DNA of 37,942 nucleotides from Pseudomonas lopnurensis (GTDB lineage Bacteria > Pseudomonadota > Gammaproteobacteria > Pseudomonadales > Pseudomonadaceae): assembly GCF_015070855.1 (NCBI RefSeq), contig NZ_JADDIX010000018.1:1-37942 (forward strand), given 5' to 3'. The position numbers and the translations under genes are program-made. Within the stretch, counting starts at the first letter, position 1; each line of letters starts with the position of its first letter. Below the pieces are notes generated by a model. It made no database searches. It saw nothing but the letters and a program-made list of their open reading frames with translations, and was not told the DNA's origin. Positions 6,902-14,254 of this stretch are shown here, piece after piece.

Positions 6902-7885
6902 TCAGAGCCAGGTCGACAGCGTGATCGAGCCGAACTGGTCGTGCTCATGCTGGCCTTCGAACTCGTGGGTGCGCCAGACGCTGGCGAACGCCAGTTGCCA
7001 GCGGCTCCAGGTCAGTGCCACGCCGAGCTTGGCATCGCCGACCCATTCGCGGCGGTCGACCGAGTGGCTGTCTTCGAAGGTGTTGCCGTCGAGCAGCATG
7101 TTCTGCGCCATGTAGCGCCCCTCGACGTTGGCGAAGCCGTACCAGCCGAAGTCGCTGCCCGGGCGGAAGAACTGGCTGCCGCTTTGCGCCGGTGTCACCG
7201 CCGGAATGCTGAAGCTGCGCCCAAGGTTCTGTCCGATTCGCGCCCCCAGGCCGGCCGAGGCGTAGGTGTAGAGGTTGCCGAGCGAGAAGCCCAGGCTCGG
7301 GCCGTATTCCAGCTCCAGCCCGGCGAAGCGCTCCTGCAGCCACCAGCGGTGCTGATAGGCCAGATTGACGAAGGGCTCGTTTTCCAATTGGTTGTCCCAG
7401 CCCCGGGGCTCGTCGCTGTCGGTGATCCGGTGTACCGCGCGTTGCAGCCGCTTGCCGCCCGCGGCGGGGCCGACGATGCCGATGTCCAGGTGCAGCCCCT
7501 CGGCGCTGCGCCAGCCGTCGTGCTGCGTGTCGGCGAACAGCGATAGCCCGGCGAACATCAGCCCGGCATAGGGGCGATCGTCTTCGATCAGCTGACCGAT
7601 CTCGATTTCCTCGGGGGTGTACAGCTGGTGGCCGAAGCGGTAGACAACGTTGTCCACGGCCTCGCCCGACCAGCCCGGCAGGACGTTGGCAATGCTGCGG
7701 CTCCAGTGTGACTGTTCCGGCTCGAAGCCCCAGATCACCTCCAGCCCATTGGAATAATGGCCATCGCTGCCGGAGGAAAGAATGTCGTTCTCCGCCTTGA
7801 TCGAAAGCGTGGCTGCCGGTGCCAGCATCGGTACGGTGAACAGGGTGACGAACAGGCAAGGGCGCAGCGAAGGATGGCAGGGCAT
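6902..7885 (-). CDS. lpxR: LpxR-type outer-membrane lipid A 3'-O-deacylase (DUF2219)
   Basis: 327 residues. Signal peptide at 1-25, cleaved after APAA. The mature protein starts with the LpxR motif ENDILSSGSDGHYSNG (Asn33 and Asp34 match the calcium/active-site pair of Salmonella LpxR), followed by DRPYAG at 103-107 and the family block GIVGPAAGGK with RAVHRIT, whose His152 is the likely catalytic histidine. GW-D-QL and beta-barrel strands complete the family pattern. LpxR removes the 3' acyl chains of lipid A at the cell surface. GGGAG lies seven bases before the start. It is downstream of and co-directional with the acylation cassette, but about 80 bases separate them. Confidence 0.85.
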   Translation of the reverse strand: MPCHPSLRPCLFVTLFTVPMLAPAATLSIKAENDILSSGSDGHYSNGLEVIWGFEPEQSHWSRSIANVLPGWSGEAVDNVVYRFGHQLYTPEEIEIGQLIEDDRPYAGLMFAGLSLFADTQHDGWRSAEGLHLDIGIVGPAAGGKRLQRAVHRITDSDEPRGWDNQLENEPFVNLAYQHRWWLQERFAGLELEYGPSLGFSLGNLYTYASAGLGARIGQNLGRSFSIPAVTPAQSGSQFFRPGSDFGWYGFANVEGRYMAQNMLLDGNTFEDSHSVDRREWVGDAKLGVALTWSRWQLAFASVWRTHEFEGQHEHDQFGSITLSTWL

Positions 7886-7963
7886 GGTGGTACTCCCGGC
7901 TTTACATTCATTTTTGTATGTTTGAAGTAGAGACCATTTTCATGCATGCGCGTTCGCTTGTTC

Positions 7964-9028
7964 TCACTGTAGCGTCGACTGACTCCCGTTGGCCAAGGGG
8001 GATTCTTTCCGCACCAGGGGCTCGCTCCTGCGCAGCTGCCGGGCCAGTGCCGAGGAAAAATCCTGCACCGCCGTCCAGCGCAGGTGGATGGCATCGACGA
8101 AGGCCGACGGTGGGGCGACCCATTCACGGTCGGCGTTCCAATAGCGGGCCGTATCGCTGCCGGCTATCGCTGCGCTGAGCCTGGAGTCGAAATAGGTGAG
8201 GAAGCTGCCGTCGCGATCCATTTCTTCCTTCCATTGAGGGTGCAGCGGCGTCGAAACGATCAGCAACTGGCGCTTTTCCTGCTGCAGGCGGCTGGCCAGT
8301 GACTGCAGCGCCTCGAAGCAACCGGCATCGAGCGGGTCCGGAGGGCCGTAGAACAGGCCACGGTCGCCGCGTGGCTCCAGCGGGCCGTCGCCGTAGCGGT
8401 TGAACACCAGTGGGTCCCATTCGATCAGGTTCGCCCGTTGCGCCTTGACCGTCCGTGCATTGCTCAGCAGCGAACGGGGCGAGAAATAGCGCAGGTAGTA
8501 ACCCCAGGGCGAAGCCTGCCGGTATACGTAGTGGTCGGCGTCATCGCGGTCGAACACCGCATCCGCTACCTTCCAGCAGCCGGAAAAATCCAGCGGATCG
8601 ACGATCATGACCACCTGGCGAATGCCTGGGTGACGGTCGAGCAGCCAGTTCGCGACATAGGCCGACTGATTCGCGTGCAGCCCGCAAAAAGCGCCATTGA
8701 GCGGCCGCGAACCGGGCGCCTGTTCGACGAGCACGTTGCCGTCGACATGCCGCCAGGCGACCGAGGAGCCGATCACCAGCAGGTTCGGGTCAGGCACGGG
8801 GTTGTGCCGCAGGAAGTTGAGCTTCTCGTCCACGCACAGGCTGTTGGAGAAGGCCGGTGGCGGCAGGTTATCGGTGAGCTTGAGCCCGCCCAGCAACAGT
8901 GCGAAGGCACCCAGCGAGCCGAACAGCCCGGCGAACAGTGCCAGCAGGTAGGCCGGGCCCATGCCGGTCGCACGGGCCTCGGCCTGGACGGTAGAACCGT
9001 CCAGGGGTGTTTCGACGGTTCCGGTCAT
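7964..9028 (-). CDS. Membrane-anchored SGNH-hydrolase-like protein of the acylation cassette (DltD/AlgX-like role)
   Basis: 354 residues. One transmembrane helix at about 25-50 puts the rest in the periplasm. The segment LLVIGSSVAW (Ser88/Ser89) looks like the nucleophile block, and DAIHLRW (Asp312, His315) looks like the Asp-x-x-His block of SGNH/GDSL hydrolases. It is last in a four-gene operon, four bases after the acyl carrier protein gene. In Dlt and alginate systems a membrane-anchored SGNH-type protein completes acyl transfer outside the membrane, and the same role is inferred here. No close family name is recognised. Confidence 0.65.
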   Translation of the reverse strand: MTGTVETPLDGSTVQAEARATGMGPAYLLALFAGLFGSLGAFALLLGGLKLTDNLPPPAFSNSLCVDEKLNFLRHNPVPDPNLLVIGSSVAWRHVDGNVLVEQAPGSRPLNGAFCGLHANQSAYVANWLLDRHPGIRQVVMIVDPLDFSGCWKVADAVFDRDDADHYVYRQASPWGYYLRYFSPRSLLSNARTVKAQRANLIEWDPLVFNRYGDGPLEPRGDRGLFYGPPDPLDAGCFEALQSLASRLQQEKRQLLIVSTPLHPQWKEEMDRDGSFLTYFDSRLSAAIAGSDTARYWNADREWVAPPSAFVDAIHLRWTAVQDFSSALARQLRRSEPLVRKESPLANGSQSTLQ

Positions 9029-9032
9029 GGCG

Positions 9033-9281
9033 TCAGCGCCCCTCGAGCTTGGTCTGGATCAACTGGACGAAGTGGCCGACGTTCTTCAACGACTCCAGCT
9101 CGGCGGTGCGGAACTTGATGCCGAAGCGCTGTTCGGCGGCGACGATCAGCAAGACGTGCGCCTGGCTGTCCCAGCCATCGATGTCGTCGGCGGTGGTGTG
9201 GGCCGTGAGGACGATGTCGTCATCGTCGAACACGTCGTGGAAGACCTGGGTCAGCGCCGCGAGAATGTCCTTTTCGTTCAT
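9033..9281 (-). CDS. Acyl carrier protein of the acylation cassette
   Basis: 82 residues, acidic, with the phosphopantetheine site GWDSQAHV (Ser39). It is a stand-alone carrier, not AcpP: the usual LDSLDTVE context is absent. The start overlaps the stop of the FkbH-like gene by ATGA, implying equimolar translation. It probably carries the acyl group, loaded by the FkbH-like enzyme, to the MBOAT acyltransferase, in the way DltC serves DltB. Confidence 0.9.
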   Translation of the reverse strand: MNEKDILAALTQVFHDVFDDDDIVLTAHTTADDIDGWDSQAHVLLIVAAEQRFGIKFRTAELESLKNVGHFVQLIQTKLEGR

Positions 9282-11179
9282 GCTTGCACCTGGATGAAGT
9301 GGTTGAGGGGAGCGCGAGAGGCCAGCTCGTAGCGCCAGAAACTTGCTTCGCGCTCGGCACCCATGGGAGCCGGGCGTTGCTGGAAGCCCAGCCGCGGGTA
9401 ATGTTCGGCCACCATGCCGTTGCGCTCGGTGGGCCGATACTCGCCAACCAATGCCCGCCAGCCGGCTGCCTGCGCGGCGGCCGCCAGGACCTCTAGCACG
9501 GCTACCTCGACCTGGCGGCCGAGCACGCGGCAGCTCATCAGCCAGCTGTCGATGAGCAATTCGTCCGTGTCGATGGCGGCGTCGGGGCGCGCCAGCACCA
9601 CGCTGATCAGGCCGTTGTCACCGAACTTGTCCTCCAGGCGCAGGGCCAGGGCGATGGCGCGCGGATCGTCGGCGATACGCGCCATTTCGGCCTCGGTATA
9701 GCGGCGCGTGGTGAGGTTGAACTGGTTGGTCTTGTTGATCAGCTGGGTGCTGCGCACGCGCTCGGCGGCTCCGATACGGGTGGCGCGCAGCACCATGTCC
9801 AGGCCGCGCAGATAACCGTCCATGTCGCTGGCCTGGCTCAGCGCCGCCTTGCGCTCGGCGTTGAGGGCATAGCTGCGCCCGCGGCCGGCATCGTCGGCGG
9901 TGAAGGAGGCGGCTTCGAAATAGCCGGCCGCCGCCAGGCGCGCGGGGTAGTCGGCGACGTCCTCGGGCAGCTCCGGGACCGCCACTTCGGGCAGTTCGCG
10001 GCGCACGATGTCGCGCTCGGCCGGGTTGTCGTCGACGAACACCAGGCTGTCGAGGCCGATGTCGAGCAGCGAGGCGATGCGCCGCAGGTTGCCGGCCTTG
10101 TCGTCCCAGTTGGCGACGAAGGCCGCGACCGCGCTGCGCTCGATCGCCATCTCGCGGTGGGCGAACGCCGCTTCGGCCACTTCCAGGTCGTTCTTGCTGC
10201 ATACCGCGAGGATCACGCCGCGCCGCGCCAGTTGCACGGCGTAGCGCTGGAATGCGAGGAAGGCTTCGCCGCTGGCGCTGCCCTGGCCCAGTTGAATGCC
10301 GTCGACGCCGTCATCGCCGACCACGCCGCCCCACAGGGTGTTGTCCAGATCCAGCACCAGGCACTTGCGCGATAGCCCGGTCGCTGCGGCTACGACCCGC
10401 GCCAGCTGGTCGCCATACAAGGGCGACAGCGAGGGGCTGATCAATTGCTTGGCCTGATGCCAGCGCACCGGATCGGCCAGGCCGCTGCCGTAGCCGGCGG
10501 CCTGCCAGGCGAGATCCAGCAGCAGCACGCCATCCTCCCGCGCGGCGTCGCGAATGGCGGTATTCAGGCGTTCGATCAGCGCCAGCGGCGAGGCGGGCAC
10601 CAGGGCTTCGAAGGAGCCGAAGAGCGGCGGGTCGGCCGGCACCAGCGTCTGTTGCACGACCTGCGCGGCATAGCGCTCGCGGGCCCGGCGCCAGAGCAAA
10701 CGCAGCTCGTCGACGCGCTCGCGCACGGCAGCCTCGACCTCGGCTGGCGAGGCCTGCAGCGGCACCTGCAGCGGTGCGTCGCGGGCATCCAGGGCCAGCA
10801 CCACGAGCTGCGGGGCGAAGGCGTTCAGCGCCGGGTCGTCGGCCAGCAACGCCTGGCGGTACATGCCGTAGGGCGCGACGTACAGCGACAGCGCCAGGCG
10901 CCGCTGCAGCCCGGCGACGCGAATGGCCGGTAGTAGGTGGTCCATGGTGTGCGAGGACAGCAGCGCCACGCGCAGCGGCGTAAGCCGCGCCGCTGCCGCA
11001 TGCTCCGCCAGCCCGGTGGTCACCAGCTTGTCCAGCCGCGCCGTGAGGATGAAATCCCGGCGATAGCCGGCGAGCCGAATGGCTTCGGTCAGGCGCGCCA
11101 GCGGGTCGTCCATGCGCTTGGTCTGGCTGATCGCGGCGCCAAGATCGGGATGTGGCGGTAGCCAGGGGAGTTGTTCCAT
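9278..11179 (-). CDS. FkbH-like HAD-IIIC protein (probable glyceryl/acyl loading enzyme)
   Basis: 633 residues in three parts. The N-terminal 260 residues are SGNH-like, with LLSSHTMDHLLP at 73-84. The centre is a HAD-IIIC domain with motif I LDLDNTLWGG (276-285), motif II CSKND (327-331), Lys361 in NWDDKAGN and motif IV FVDDNPAERD (381-390). The C-terminus from about 450 is GNAT-like, with the FkbH hallmark QLINKTNQFNLTTRRY. Characterised FkbH proteins take 1,3-bisphosphoglycerate, dephosphorylate it and load a glyceryl group on an acyl carrier protein. A cognate carrier follows with ATGA overlap, so glyceryl-ACP formation is a fair inference; the actual acyl group is unproven. Confidence 0.85.
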   Translation of the reverse strand: MEQLPWLPPHPDLGAAISQTKRMDDPLARLTEAIRLAGYRRDFILTARLDKLVTTGLAEHAAAARLTPLRVALLSSHTMDHLLPAIRVAGLQRRLALSLYVAPYGMYRQALLADDPALNAFAPQLVVLALDARDAPLQVPLQASPAEVEAAVRERVDELRLLWRRARERYAAQVVQQTLVPADPPLFGSFEALVPASPLALIERLNTAIRDAAREDGVLLLDLAWQAAGYGSGLADPVRWHQAKQLISPSLSPLYGDQLARVVAAATGLSRKCLVLDLDNTLWGGVVGDDGVDGIQLGQGSASGEAFLAFQRYAVQLARRGVILAVCSKNDLEVAEAAFAHREMAIERSAVAAFVANWDDKAGNLRRIASLLDIGLDSLVFVDDNPAERDIVRRELPEVAVPELPEDVADYPARLAAAGYFEAASFTADDAGRGRSYALNAERKAALSQASDMDGYLRGLDMVLRATRIGAAERVRSTQLINKTNQFNLTTRRYTEAEMARIADDPRAIALALRLEDKFGDNGLISVVLARPDAAIDTDELLIDSWLMSCRVLGRQVEVAVLEVLAAAAQAAGWRALVGEYRPTERNGMVAEHYPRLGFQQRPAPMGAEREASFWRYELASRAPLNHFIQVQA

Positions 11180-11203
11180 TGCCGGGGACTCCTTGTCGAA
11201 GGT

Positions 11204-12742
11204 TCAGAACTGGAAATAGAGGAATTCGGTGGGTGCCATGGAGAAGGCGATGGCCAGGGCGAAGAACCCGAGCACGCCGACCGCCACGCCATGCACCGGG
11301 GCAGGGCGCCAGGCGCCGAACGGCAGCCAGCGCCCGGTCCAGTGCGGTTGCGGCTGGAAGTTCAGCGCGGTACGGAAATGCCCCATCCACTGCTGGATGT
11401 TCGGCATGCCCCAGACGAACACCAGCAGCGCGGCGATGTAGACGAAGTCGGTACGGTCCAGTTGCGTGCTGCTCGGGCTCAGCCCGAGCATGCCGGTGAG
11501 CACGCTCATCGCTGCCGATACGTTGGCGGCGCGGAAGAACACCATGGCCACCACCACGCAGAGAAAGGTCAGCAGCACCGCCAGCGCCTGATGCCACCAG
11601 GTAGTGCTGTCCAGCTGCCAGCCCTGGCGCACCTTCCAGGCCCGCCAGCCATGCGCCGCCACCAGATAGAAGCCGTGCAGCAGGCCGAACGCGACGAACT
11701 GCCAGCCGGCACCGTGCCAGATACCGGAAATGAACATGGTGAAGACGGTCGGATAGGCGACCAGGGCAAAGAAGGTGCCGGCGGTCATCCTGCCGCGCCG
11801 CGGTTGCGGTTTGCCGGCTGCCATCCGCGCACGCGTCACGCGCAGCACGATGGGGTTGTAGATGTAGGCGGTGAGAAAGCGCGTCAGCGTCATGTGCCAG
11901 CGCGACCAGTACTCGATGACATTGCGCGCCTTGAACGGGCTGTTGAAATTGACCGGCAGGGCGATGCCGAACAGCAGGGCCAAGCCGATGGCCATGTCGC
12001 TGTAGCCGGAGAAGTCGAAGTAGATCTGCAGCGTGTAGGTCAGCGCGCCGGTCCAGGCGTCATAGAGGGATGGCGTCCCGCCGTCGGCGGCGAGGGCGAA
12101 TACCGGCGTGGCCTTCAGCGCGAGGGTGTCGGCGACCACTACTTTCTTGAACAGCCCCAGCAGAAAGACCGTCGCGCCCAGGGAGAGGCTGTCCAGCCGG
12201 GCGCGAAAGGTCGCGCTGTCGCGGAACTGGGCGAGCATCTCGCCGTGGTGGGTGATCGGCCCGGCGATCAGTTGCGCAAAGAAGCTGATGAACAGGCAGT
12301 AGTTGGCGAAGTCGTGCTCCTCCACCACGCCGTCGTGGGCATCGACCAGATAGGCGATCTGCTGGAAAGTGAAGAAGGAGATGGCCAGCGGCAGGATGAT
12401 GTCGTCCACGCGCCAGCCGAGACCGAAGGCCTCGTCGAGATTGGCGAAGAGAAAGCCGGTGTACTTGTAGTAGCCAAGCAGCAGTACGTTGGCCAGCACC
12501 GCCAGGCCGAGCACCAGGCGTGAGGGGCGCTGGCGCAGATGGCCGCCGAGCAGGTAATTGAACAGCATGCTGCCGACCAGCAGCGGCACGTAGGCCGGGT
12601 TCCACCAGCCATAGAAGACCAGCGACACGACGGTCAGCCAGATCACCGCGAGGCGCTGTCGGCCCGATCCGGTCAGCACGATGAATCCGATCAGCACCAC
12701 CGGGAGAAACCCGGCGATGAATTCCACAGAATTGAAAAGCAT
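11204..12742 (-). CDS. MBOAT-family O-acyltransferase (AlgI/DltB-like)
   Basis: 512 residues, polytopic. The family features are YFDFSGYSDMAIG (241-253), YWSRWHMTL with His283, and the active-site block ISGIWHGAGW with His343. AlgI/DltB proteins carry acyl groups across the inner membrane for transfer to extracytoplasmic polymers. It is the first gene of the cassette, 24 bases before the FkbH-like gene. Because a dedicated carrier protein is encoded two genes on, a DltB-like mode (acyl from carrier protein) fits better than the acetyl transfer of alginate AlgI. The acceptor is unknown; lipopolysaccharide and an exopolysaccharide are the obvious candidates. Confidence 0.88.
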   Translation of the reverse strand: MLFNSVEFIAGFLPVVLIGFIVLTGSGRQRLAVIWLTVVSLVFYGWWNPAYVPLLVGSMLFNYLLGGHLRQRPSRLVLGLAVLANVLLLGYYKYTGFLFANLDEAFGLGWRVDDIILPLAISFFTFQQIAYLVDAHDGVVEEHDFANYCLFISFFAQLIAGPITHHGEMLAQFRDSATFRARLDSLSLGATVFLLGLFKKVVVADTLALKATPVFALAADGGTPSLYDAWTGALTYTLQIYFDFSGYSDMAIGLALLFGIALPVNFNSPFKARNVIEYWSRWHMTLTRFLTAYIYNPIVLRVTRARMAAGKPQPRRGRMTAGTFFALVAYPTVFTMFISGIWHGAGWQFVAFGLLHGFYLVAAHGWRAWKVRQGWQLDSTTWWHQALAVLLTFLCVVVAMVFFRAANVSAAMSVLTGMLGLSPSSTQLDRTDFVYIAALLVFVWGMPNIQQWMGHFRTALNFQPQPHWTGRWLPFGAWRPAPVHGVAVGVLGFFALAIAFSMAPTEFLYFQF

Positions 12743-13136
12743 CTTCCTTATTCCCTGCTTTGGCGTACGTGCTCAACGCTGTCCAGGCCGCCTGTGGGGC
12801 GGGGCGATCCATCCTGGTCGGTAACCATCCACTCCGTCGCGGTACTGCGGCTGCCATGCCGCGGCACCCTGGTCGCGCACCGGATGCTTCGCTCGGGCCA
12901 CCGGGCGTCTGCCCGGCGCCTCCTGAACTCCTCTGGCTCCGACTTGAAGGTGTAAGCAAAAGTTTCAAGGTTCCAGGCACCGCCGAGCGGTTTCTCGCCG
13001 CTCTTCGTCCGCGCCCGCCGCTGGCCTGGCCTGCGGCGCCTGGCCTTTCGTCGGCGTGCGGGTACCGGACCGTTCTGCTGGAACGGTCGGTTGTCAGCGG
13101 GGGAACCTGGCAGCCGTTCGATCCGGCTGTGGACCC
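12743..13136. other. Intergenic region with the acylation-cassette promoter side
   Basis: About 390 bases without a credible gene; a 134-codon plus-strand frame has no recognisable domain. It should contain the minus-strand promoter of the acylation cassette. GACCGTTC-N5-GAACGGTC at 13068-13088 is a perfect 8-bp inverted repeat without a T run on either side, either a weak hairpin or an operator. Confidence 0.5.
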
Positions 13137-13373
13137 TCAGAGCACGCTGGGCGCCGAGGTCTGAGGGCGCGAGGGCTGGTCGTCGGATGACGGCGTTGCC
13201 TGCTGCTGTTCGAGCCTGCGCTGCAGGTGGCGGACGGTGCGTTTGAGGCGCTGCACCTTGTCCTCCAGTTGGAAGACCTTGCGGTGGTTGTAGAACATGC
13301 CCAGCACGAACCCCACCGAGGTGAAGACCAGGCTATAGATGAGTGCGGCATTGTAGAGATAGCTGGAAAACAT
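13137..13373 (-). CDS. Small membrane protein with coiled-coil tail
   Basis: 78 residues from the ATG at 13373, chosen because AAAGGA lies about eight bases upstream and the longer frame to 13490 has no ribosome site. One transmembrane helix (ALIYSLVFTSVGFVLGMFY) at about 9-27 is followed by a basic heptad-like helix (VFQLEDKVQRLKRTVRHLQR) and a Ser/Pro-rich tail. It resembles small LapA-like or divisome-type membrane proteins in outline only. It stands alone between two minus-strand operons. Function not recognised. Confidence 0.6.
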   Translation of the reverse strand: MFSSYLYNAALIYSLVFTSVGFVLGMFYNHRKVFQLEDKVQRLKRTVRHLQRRLEQQQATPSSDDQPSRPQTSAPSVL

Positions 13374-13492
13374 CCTGTCGTCCTTTCTGGCAGGGCCATC
13401 CGCGCTGACGGCGGACAGCTTGATGTCGATCTGCCTTTTTGAGACAGGGCGCACATTGGAAACGTTCCCGGATCGCGCTTGCCCTGCCACAA

Positions 13493-13562
13493 CCCGTAGG
13501 AGCCGGCTTGCCGGCGATCAACGGTGTTGCGACGGATCGCCCGCAAGCGGGCTCCTACGGGG
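13493..13562. repeat. REP-type inverted pair
   Basis: CCCGTAGGAGCCGGCTTGCC at the left and GCAAGCGGGCTCCTACGGG at the right form two facing REP units, as in Pseudomonas BIME elements. It lies between the small membrane gene and the end of the response-regulator gene and may act as a transcript end or stabiliser. Confidence 0.8.
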
Positions 13563-13582
13563 CCGCAGGGGGACAGCCCGGA

Positions 13583-14254
13583 TCAGCGGGAAGTGGCGGA
13601 CCTCGCGATGGCTGCGGCGGCGGTTCGGGTTTCCACGCCGAGCTTCACGTAGACGTGCTCCAGGTGCTTGTTCACCGTGCGCGGGCTGAGGCCGAGGATG
13701 TCGCCGATGTCGCGGTTGGTCTTGCCGCAGGAGACCCAGTGCAGCACTTCCACCTCCCGCCCGGTCAATTGGAAGCGCTGGGTCAGCATGGCCTGGATTT
13801 GCTGTTCGTCCGGTGGCGATTGCACCTGTTGCGAGGTCTGGCGGGCGCTCTGCAAGGCGCGCGCGGTACGCAGGTGAGCGGCCACCCGGGCCAGGACCTG
13901 TTCCGGGTGGATGGGCTTGGTCACGTAGTCGATGCCGCCGGCCTCGAAACCCTCGAGCACGTGCTCGCTTTCGGTCAGGGCGGTCATGAACAGCACTGGG
14001 ACGTCTTCCAGCTCCACCTGGGCCTTGATCCTGCGGCAGGTATCGAAGCCGTTGAGCCCCGGCATCACGGCGTCGAGCAGGACGATGTCGGGTTTCAGGC
14101 GCTGCATGCGCTCCAGCGCGCTGAGGCCGTCGAGCGCCACCAGCACCATGTAGCCGGCCTGGTCGAGCGCGCCCGAAAGCAGGGCGAGGTTGTCGGGGAC
14201 GTCATCGACGATCATCACGACGCCCTGGGTCTGCGGATGATCAGCTTGATGCAT
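13583..14254 (-). CDS. LuxR/NarL-type response regulator, partner of the permease-kinase
   Basis: 223 residues. Receiver domain 12-125 with Asp17/Asp18, phospho-acceptor Asp61 (LLDAVMPG) and Lys113 (TKP). The linker is followed by a LuxR-type helix-turn-helix at about 160-215 (LTGREVEVLHWVSCGKTNRD, then LGLSPRTVNKHLEHVYVKLG). The start overlaps the end of the kinase gene by 14 bases, so the two are co-translated. It is the best candidate to bind the TACG-N8-CGTA sites before urtA and fmdA, and so to control amide uptake and hydrolysis. That link is inference from position and motif type. Confidence 0.92.
   Translation of the reverse strand: MHQADHPQTQGVVMIVDDVPDNLALLSGALDQAGYMVLVALDGLSALERMQRLKPDIVLLDAVMPGLNGFDTCRRIKAQVELEDVPVLFMTALTESEHVLEGFEAGGIDYVTKPIHPEQVLARVAAHLRTARALQSARQTSQQVQSPPDEQQIQAMLTQRFQLTGREVEVLHWVSCGKTNRDIGDILGLSPRTVNKHLEHVYVKLGVETRTAAAAIARSATSR

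Noticed and set aside
13068..13088. Terminator between the acylation cassette and the small membrane gene
   Set aside because: The 8-bp inverted repeat has no T run on either strand and does not follow a gene end in a fitting direction.
12760..13164. 134-codon plus-strand frame between the acylation cassette and the small membrane gene
   Set aside because: Low-complexity Arg/Pro/Ala composition and no domain; it overlaps the end of the small membrane gene on the other strand.
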